From: Undaria pinnatifida
Lineage: Eukaryota; Sar; Phaeophyceae; Laminariales; Alariaceae
DNA: 64,000 nucleotides
Assembly (NCBI GenBank): GCA_012845835.1
Contig: JABAKD010000009.1
Location: 17,929,318 to 17,993,317, forward strand
Reading direction: 5' to 3'
Numbering within the stretch: the first letter of the stretch is position 1; every line of letters begins with the position of its first letter. Below the pieces are notes generated by a model. It made no database searches and had not been told where the DNA came from. It was given only the letters and a program-made list of their open reading frames with translations. Below are positions 57,612-64,000 of this stretch, piece after piece. The position numbers and the translations under genes were made by a program.

Positions 57612-58448
57612 TTATCCATACGCATCCGACAAACGGTCTAAAAATACATGTTGTATGTTGAGAGTGAGCGCTTTCTCAATAACGATATATAACAGATTGC
57701 GGTCATGGGCACGTCTATCGAGTCCCCAAAAAAGTGTAAAAAGTACTGCTATTGAGTACACCCAAGAAAGTACCGGTTAAATGCGAAATCATTATTTTTT
57801 CGGGGCAAGGTTTTTTGGTATGTACAATAAATGGTCATCGCGCCCGGTAGCAGTAGTGATAATAATATGTCCATGTGCCACTTCCCTGCGAACTTCCTGG
57901 AGGGGAACCTTGTATATATATTGCTGCTAACACTGACGAATCATAATAACTTACTGCCTTGGGATGTACGTGTAGTACCCACCATTATAACAAATTGCAG
58001 TTGTTGTTGATGTTCACGCTGACTCTTTTTTTATCCATACGTATCCGACAAGCGGTCTAAAAGTACATGTTGAATTTTGAGAGTGAGTGCTTTCTCAATA
58101 ACGATATATAACAGATCGCGGTCATGGGCAGTCTATCGAGTATAAAAAAAGTGTACAAAGTACTACTATTGAGTACACCCATGAAAGTACCGGTTAAATG
58201 CGAAATCGTTATTTTTTCGGGGCAAGGTTTTTTGTATGTACAATAAATGGTCATCGCGCCCGGTAGAAGAATAAACAAGTGTGCCCTTGCGCCACTCCCC
58301 TACGAACTTCCCGGAGGGGAACCTTGTATATTTATATCGCTGTTAACATTGACGAATCATAACAACTCACTACCTTGGGATTTACGTGTAGTACCCACCA
58401 TTATAACAAATTGCTGTTGTTGTTGATGTTCACGCTGACTTTTTTATT
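57612..58448 (+). repeat. Two-copy tandem repeat, about 420-bp unit
   Basis: Unit boundaries at about 57612 and 58032 (TATCCATACG(C/T)ATCCGACAA). Copies are about 92% identical through TTTTTCGGGGCAAGGTTTTT and CCACCATTATAACAAATTGC. Confidence 0.9.
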
Positions 58449-58454
58449 TTCTTC

Positions 58455-58670
58455 ATGCTCCGGCGGATGCGGAAAAGTAAAGCTTAACCCCTTTGGAGCC
58501 CCCAAACCCCTCCCTATACTAATTCCAAGTAATTTTGTCCCCAGAAAGGGGTTCCAGCTGTAAAGGGGTTAAGCTTACCACACACTTCCATGTGTTTTCA
58601 TACGTGTCGTGCGTCGATTTACCTCAATTGCATTCGCAATCCAGCTGACAACATCCGTACGTAGTAGGAG
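58455..58670 (+). repeat. Third copy of CTCCGGCGGATG repeat
   Basis: Shares CTCCGGCGGATG-GGAAAA-TAAAGCTT and ACACTTCC-TGT-TTTTC-TAC with 990-1080 and 28783-28870, with an 85-bp insertion after AAAGCTTAA that ends by repeating GGGGTTAAGCTTA. Confidence 0.75.
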
Positions 58671-58779
58671 TCATATGTATTCAAAGGCAGGATAATACAT
58701 CCGTACAAACGAGTGGCTGGTGTATCACGCAGCCTGCAAAAAGATGACGTGTTGAGAAGATTTTGTAATTAGTAGTATG

Positions 58780-59180
58780 TTCACTTTGGGCCGGTACCCG
58801 GCACGCACAGAACAACAAAAAAGTAAGCAACCCCAAAAACAAACAAAACAGGTTACATAACATTGGCTAAAGACACATCAAGGCTCGAACATAAACAGGA
58901 GCAAAAATAAAAACACCATAAAATAAAAAGTGAAAAATGTTTACGACCGTGTTCGAAACTGTTCGTTAGTCTCTGCAATCGATGCCAGATTGTGCTGATA
59001 TCGCGTTAGCCAATCAGATACGGAGATCGACGGTATGACTGTATTTTGTTTATTTAGTTTATGTCGACGATTGACGCTTCTGCGTCGGTGGGTTGTGTGT
59101 AGGTAGTGATCTGATGCTCCCCTATCGGGGGCACTCCAAGCTGTGAACCAACTAACACTAGATTACAACGTTGTGCTCTG
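58780..59180. other. No supported gene
   Basis: A/C-rich sequence with GGGCCGGTACCCGGCACGC, also seen at 50012 and 49247 (CACTTTG/CACTCTAGGCCGGTACCCGG). No exon-like stretch. Confidence 0.4.
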
Positions 59181-59189
59181 TAGGGTACG

Positions 59190-59600
59190 TACAAACCGTA
59201 CCCGGGGTATTTACCCCGGGTAATACCCTACAAAGAACTTCTGTAAGTTCTGTAGGGCATTCATACCCGTACCCGGAACTTCTGGAAGTTCTGTACGACA
59301 GTTATACCTGTACCCTGAACTTCTGGAAGTTCTGTACGCCCGTGGCTGCAATACCCGGGATACGGGTACAGCATGTTTTGTACACGCTTGAAACTTCTGT
59401 GAGTTCTGTACGCCTGTGCCACAATATCCGGAACTTTTATAGGTTCTGTAAGACATCCTTCCGTACCCGTACCCGGAACTTCTGGAGGTTCTGTAAGATC
59501 CTCATACCCCGACCCGGAAAATTCTGGGACTCCTGTAAGACTGTGGCACAATACCCGCGGTACGGGTATACCTTCGTTATATACCCGGGGAGCTCTGTAT
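59190..59600 (+). repeat. GAACTTCTGGAAGTTC minisatellite, array 1
   Basis: Variable units of 30-60 bp, each with CCGGAACTTCTGGAAGTTCT followed by GTA, often preceded by ATACCCGTAC or GTGCCACAATAC. The core is a perfect inverted repeat GAACTTC-TG-GAAGTTC. Confidence 0.93.
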
Positions 59601-60239
59601 TCATTCAGGTTTAATCCGAAAAGTGTATTATGCCTTAATTAGGATGTCGTCATGTTTTGTCAGTCACACAAACCAAACACCGAACACAGCAAGCAGTACG
59701 TTTCATACAATAAGAGCAGCACCTGTTGTTGATGTTTCTTTCGTTTTGAAGGGCAAGTATTAACGTATTAACGAAGGACACCTTTAAATCAAAATTATTC
59801 TTTTTTATGAATCGAATTGAATTCGATTCGACTTGTTTGAAACAACGATTTTTTTCTTTCTGTCGGAAAACCACGTACTTCGAAGTATTGCGTATTGTCA
59901 ATGTTTTTTCCAATCGGAATAATGCAGATCTCGCTATCATATCATCGAAGTCTTGGAACTATTATTATCTGTGTTTTCGGTGGCTTTCTTCTTTATCGTA
60001 GCACTTGGCTTATCGAGCTAGCTAGTGGAAAAATTGGACTTGCGACCACCATTATTTAGGCGCCACAACCGGGGTACGCTATGGTATGATATGTGTTACA
60101 GAAGAACAGGAGTAGTAGACTTATGTGTTATTTCCTATGAGTGCATCAGTGTATACAGTATGCCAATCGCAGTAATTGGAAATGCGTTGAAAATTGTGTC
60201 TTTTTTTGACCAGCCAATTTGTTGTTTTTTTGCCCCTTT

Positions 60240-60895
60240 TGAGGCGGGTATTTACCCGGGAATTACCCGTACCCGGGACCTCTGTGAGTTTTGTACAACC
60301 CTACCTGTACCCGGAACGTTTGTGAGTTATGTACGACATTCATACCCGTACTCGAACTTTCTTTTTTCGTTCTGCCTGTAGGGTACACACAAAACTACAC
60401 CCGGGGTATTTACCCGGGTATTGCCCTCCAAAGAACTTCTGTAAGTTCTGTAGGACACTCATACCCGTACCCGGAACTTCTGGAAGTTCTGTATGCCGGT
60501 GCCACAAAGACCCGGAGTACGGGTGCAGCATGTTTATACCTGCTCGGAACTTCTGGAAGCTCTGTACGCCCGTGCCACGATACCCGGAAGTTCTGGAAGT
60601 TTTGTAGCACTTTCATACCCGTACCCGGAACTTCTGGAAGTTCTGTAAGACTTTCATACCCGTACCCGGACCTTGTGTGGATTCTGTAAGACCCGTGCCA
60701 CAATACCCGGGGTACGGGTGCATAACGTTTTGTACCCGCCCGGAACTTCTTTGAGTTATGTATGCCTGTGCCACAATACCCGGAACTTCTGGAAGTTCTG
60801 TGATACTTCCATTTCCGTACCCTCCATTTCCGTACCCGAAACTTCTGAAAGTTCTGCAAGACGCCCATACCCTTACCCGGAATCCACAAACCCTA
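60240..60895 (+). repeat. GAACTTCTGGAAGTTC minisatellite, array 2
   Basis: About a dozen units like array 1, ending 90 bp before the copia element. The 640-bp spacer between the arrays has no supported gene. Confidence 0.93.
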
Positions 60896-61010
60896 CAGAA
60901 CCTAAAGAATATTTTCTATACTCTTGAAGTCTCTTGACCTCTCGGCCGGTAGAGATACCTTCGGCAGGATTCCACGAATACACTAGTGTCAACAGTGGAG
61001 GATCCTGAGA

Positions 61011-62402
61011 ATGCCTGCATTACCTACAGGCAGCGTCGAGGAAGAGGCAGCTCCGGTCGCACCGGAGTTGCAAGCGATAGCATCCAAACAGGATGATCAG
61101 GCCCGAGCACACTCGGAGCTCATTTTCTTGGTGCAGCAGTTGCTCCAAACAAGGACAACAGAAGAGCAGGCCTCGCAGGCTTTGCCGACGGAGTCAGGTG
61201 GTGCCAGAAAAGGCGCTACTGGCCCTACGAGCGGGTTCGTCGACGGCTAGCTTGTACGAGGTAACGTCGAGGAAGCAACGAGCTACTCGGAGGACGTACA
61301 ACCGCAGCAGCTACCGAAAGAGGTCGGACCAGTTCGAGACTAGCCTCAAGACACTGGGATGGCCAGGCGCCTACGTGCTGGTGGTGAGTTCCAGGAGGTG
61401 CTGGTTGCCAGAGGGGCAGGCTTCGCCCCAGACAGTTTAGGTGGGTTAAAACCACTTTGCCAAAGTTAGTCGCGAGCTCTAGTTTTCTCGAATAGTCTCG
61501 AGATATAACACAGTATGCACACATGCACAGCAGTGTTCGAGGTTTTGTTGGCGAGGCGAGTGTCCCTGTTGGGGGCGTTACACTTACGAGTGCTGATCAC
61601 GTAGCAGCTGGTCACACACTAGACAACATTCACGTGAGTACGACTGCGTGGAAAATCCTGTGGGCTAGTTTAAGTACAAATGCCGTCCAAAACCTGATAA
61701 ACCGACACAAACGCTCGACTGATGTTCGGCAACAGCTCGGATCTCGACATGCGCCCGAAACGATGAGCAAGACGTCCATGCTGCTTAAGAACTATGAGCC
61801 ATATAGAATCGCCCCAACGAGTGACCCGATGCTAGACACCGCAGCGTTATCAGATATCAGGGCGCAATTGTCAGTGCGGAAAACCGCTATCACGGATCAA
61901 ATGTTTTGTGTCCGCGTTTTGGACTTCCTACTTCGCGAGTGCGATTATGAAGTTCGACCCCTTTCAATCTGCGCTGACTCTGACCATCCTCCACTGCATT
62001 GAGAAAGTTGTGAGGGAGCGATTTGTTTCCCTTCAATCGGAGAAATTCAAAAAGCAGTCTCCTGGCCACGCGCTTTATGCGGGTGACACCGCGAGCAGTG
62101 GCCGTGGCGGTACTGGCCGCGGCGGCAATAACGGTCGTGGCCGTGGAGGTCGTGGCAGAGGCAATGCACGCGGCAACCGGGGAGGATAAAACACTTTCGG
62201 GGGTCCTGCAAGCGGTGTTCAAACAGCAGCAAGTGCGAATGATGGTAGTACAGCAGTGACGAAACCCGATGGGGATACGTCCAAGAGTTGTTGCACGCTC
62301 TGTCACAAGCACGGGCACTGGAAGCCTCGATGTCCAGGCCAGGTCTGCGCCACCTGTAAGGGGAACGGTCACTCAACGAATGTTTGCCCATCAGGGAAAT
62401 AA
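61011..62402 (+). pseudogene. Copia gag with two CCHC zinc knuckles, broken
   Basis: Starts MPALPTGSVEEEAAP at 61011 and stops at 61250. Further gag sequence continues in other frames, including AWKILWASLSTNAVQNLI (61650-61710), typical of copia gag, and, after a shift at about 61960, FQSALTLTILHCIEKVV. An Arg/Gly-rich tail ends at a TAA (62187-62189), after which the same frame holds two knuckles, CTLCHKHGHWKPRC and CATCKGNGHSTNVC, both C-x2-C-x4-H-x4-C. Knuckles bind element RNA. At least two shifts and two internal stops are visible. Confidence 0.8.
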
Positions 62403-62582
62403 GATAAGTGTCATTTTCGCCGACTTCCCCGCCGATCTCGACCCGGAAGAGCTTCTAGAGTTCGATGCTCTCGTGGCGGAAACAGGTGAAACCAGCCAGA
62501 TGAATGATACAGCAGGAAACAGGTTGCTTCATTCGTCACTAGCAGCGGAGCAAATTGACATGCTTTCCCGTCGTCTACATAC

Positions 62583-62948
62583 ATGTTCTACTACGTCGAA
62601 TGTGATAGGACCGTGTCGACTGCAGCAGGGGACTCGTTCCCTATAGAGGCCTACGGCGATATTTGCGTAGAACTCCTGTCCGCTAGGCGGGCTGTGCGTG
62701 TATTGATGGAAAACGTCGCTCACGTACCTACTTTCAAGCACAACCTGTTTTCGGTAGGAGCGGCGGCCAGCCAGGAACTCTCCGTTATATTCGACAAGGA
62801 TGCATGTACCCTTCAGCTCCAATCAGGAACATCGGTATGCTTCCCAAAATTCGGGAGCCTATTCTTTATCCAAGCTTGCTCGTTGCCGCCGCCCAAACAT
62901 GCCTTGCTGTCATCACTCGGGGCTTACGCCTACCACGTCGCCTGTTGA
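62583..62948 (+). pseudogene. Copia protease, C-terminal part
   Basis: The frame gives YVECDRTVSTAAGDSFPIEA and VAHVPTFKHNLFSVG, matching the C-terminal half of copia aspartic proteases (the G-x-G-x-V/I strand and the L-x-x-VL-x-VP-x-x-x-x-NLLSV segment). The D-S/T-G catalytic triplet expected about 40 residues upstream is not visible in any frame, so the active site is lost or lies in a diverged stretch. Confidence 0.75.
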
Positions 62949-63228
62949 CATTAACGCCTACCAATGTGCGCATGGCCATGTTCATGAGGCAATGCTCCGG
63001 AAGACAGTCGAGCAAACTGGCGCTATTCTGGAAGGGACGCTGCACGGATGCAAACGGTGTTCGATGGAGAAAGGGCTCCGAAAGCCCATTTCACGGTCAA
63101 CACACGTCCGAGCAGATAAGAAATTCGGAAGGGTGTTTGTCGACCTGAGCGGGCCGAAACAAGTTGAGTCGAAGGGCCGAAATCGGTGGGTGATGATCGT
63201 GAGAGTCGATTATTCAAGGTTCATGTAG
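62930..63228 (+). pseudogene. Copia gag-pre-integrase and integrase N-terminal part
   Basis: The frame holds AHGHVHEAMLRKTVEQ, then HGCKRCSMEKG, the His and Cys-x2-Cys zinc-binding half of copia integrase, then FGRVFVDLSGP with the first catalytic Asp, and RNRWVMIVRVDYSRF before a stop at 63226. Integrase inserts element cDNA. The C-terminal part continues after a tandem duplication. Confidence 0.85.
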
Positions 63229-63389
63229 GTGTACTTCATGCGCCACAAATCAGAAACTCTTGCTACGATAGAAACAAGTTGAGTCGAAGGGCCGAAATCG
63301 GTGGGTGATGATCGTGAGAAAAATCGATTATTCAAGGTTCATGTAGGTGTACTTCATGCGCCACAAACCAGAGACTCTTGCTACGATAG
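63156..63389 (+). repeat. Two-copy tandem duplication, about 115 bp, in integrase
   Basis: GAAACAAGTTGAGTCGAAGG begins at 63156 and again at 63271. The copies are near identical apart from a small insertion near the middle of the second and a few substitutions, so the duplication is recent relative to the decay of the element. Confidence 0.93.
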
Positions 63390-63589
63390 AGTTAGCACTT
63401 TCTTCTGTAATGGTTTCTGAATGACGGGGCTCCTTCAACCCACAATCGTCGGAAATCGGCCTTTTTTTCGCGTGATGGTTCTCGTTATGTCCTAGGCCAT
63501 GGGAGTTTTCATCCGGTAGCAGTTTTATTTTCCCCTCAAATCAGCTCTTGGTTGGAGAGGTCTTAAGCTCCGAAATTGAGGAAGCACCT

Positions 63590-64000
63590 TTATCGTAGCA
63601 GGCGTCCAGACGCGGCTGAGACGTTCCGACAATTTTTAGCCGACAACCGCGCAACTAGGTTTTCATCTGATGTGGAAATCATGAGGTCAGACGATAGTGG
63701 GGAGTTCCTGGAAGGAGCTTTTGGTGCACTTTGTACCAAGTAGGAAGTAGTATTACGCAAGAATTCGGCTCTGTGCGAGAAGTCCATAGTTCAACGGCGT
63801 AGCCGAACGGGCGTTAGGGTTGATCGAAGCCGAAGGTTTGGCTGCAAAAATACAAGCTCCGATACTATCTCCGAACGTCGAGCTTCCTTCATCCGATTCT
63901 TTATGGACGGAGGCCATGTCGTGGGCGTGCCTTACTTTTAACTGTTTTGCAAAGACCTCCAACCCAGACAGAAAATCGCCGCACGAGATGTGGCATGGCA
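63590..64000 (+). pseudogene. Copia integrase catalytic and C-terminal part
   Basis: Frames give MRSDDSGEFLEGAFG at about 63681, matching the copia RSDNGGEF segment with the second catalytic Asp, then after a stop and shift FNGVAERALGLIEAEGL at about 63790, with the Glu of the NG-x-x-ER motif, and LTFNCFAKTSNPDRKSPHEM up to the window end. Broken by stops, so inactive. Confidence 0.85.

Larger units (their letters stand above)
60988..64000 (+). mobile_element. Decayed Ty1/copia LTR retrotransposon, cut by window end
   Basis: Plus-strand order gag (61011-62402), protease (about 62583-62948), gag-pre-integrase and integrase (about 62930 onward) is the Ty1/copia order. A possible primer-binding site, TGGAGGATCC, lies at about 60990 just before the gag start and just after CAACA, a plausible LTR end. 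The left LTR itself was not delimited; a minisatellite fills the sequence upstream. Multiple stops and frameshifts, plus a 115-bp tandem duplication in integrase, show it is inactive. RT and RNase H would lie beyond 64000. Confidence 0.85.

Overview
The window looks like repeat-dense, intron-rich nuclear DNA of a eukaryote, probably a stramenopile macroalga such as a brown alga. That is inference: host-like exons are short (70-520 bp) and separated by 200-1000 bp introns with GTGAGT/GTGAAG/GTACG donors and pyrimidine-rich CAG acceptors; a RimP-type (plastid/bacterial) ribosome maturation factor is nuclear-encoded; and Ty1/copia, Ty3/gypsy, LINE, hAT, tRNA-SINE and TRIM-like elements are interleaved with many minisatellites. 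No operons, Shine-Dalgarno sites, CRISPR arrays or intact rRNA genes were seen.

Host-like coding sequence is sparse. The best gene is a four-exon RimP homologue on the + strand (24329-26740), whose exon phases join perfectly and which ends in a stop; its first, targeting-peptide exon was not found. A second gene-like locus at 50732-52833 has a Cys-rich, Gly-rich exon and two downstream exons that join in phase and end in a stop; the first exon does not join the others in phase, so one exon is missing or two genes are present. Possible exons of unrecognised genes lie at 6549-7101, 18488-18616, 46973-47187 and 55429-55596.

Layout. 1-4.4 kb: poly-C-bearing repeats, a minus-strand tRNA-derived SINE and GTCGG-rich minisatellites. 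4.4-12.4 kb: an interspersed element with a GCCGTGCGGT-rich minisatellite and a conserved tail, plus LTR elements with about 205-bp LTRs; one of these carries an antisense gypsy integrase fragment and another is a head-to-head inverted pair. 12.4-16.5 kb: CAG/CTG-rich repeats, with a SINE that has target-site duplications and a paralogous empty site. 16.9-17.5 kb: a minimal LTR element. 20.4-22.4 kb: two 42-bp minisatellite arrays flanking a hAT transposase remnant. 23.5-27 kb: rimP. 28-33.9 kb: repeats, a 260-bp (AAT)n tract and a minus-strand LINE reverse transcriptase remnant. 34-38.7 kb: a decayed Ty3/gypsy element in which a NADAR (YbiA-like) domain lies between the gag zinc knuckle and RNase H. 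40-41 kb: two more SINEs. 42.6-46 kb: a tandemly repeated family with a recurring 60-80-residue reading frame. 46-49 kb: a recent 330-bp duplication. 53-58.5 kb: several tandem arrays. 59.2-60.9 kb: a minisatellite of palindromic GAACTTC-TG-GAAGTTC units. 60.98 kb to the end: a decayed Ty1/copia element running off the window.

The most unusual items are the NADAR domain inside the gypsy remnant, the antisense integrase fragment captured in a TRIM-like element, and minisatellites whose unit lengths are multiples of three and stay open in many frames.
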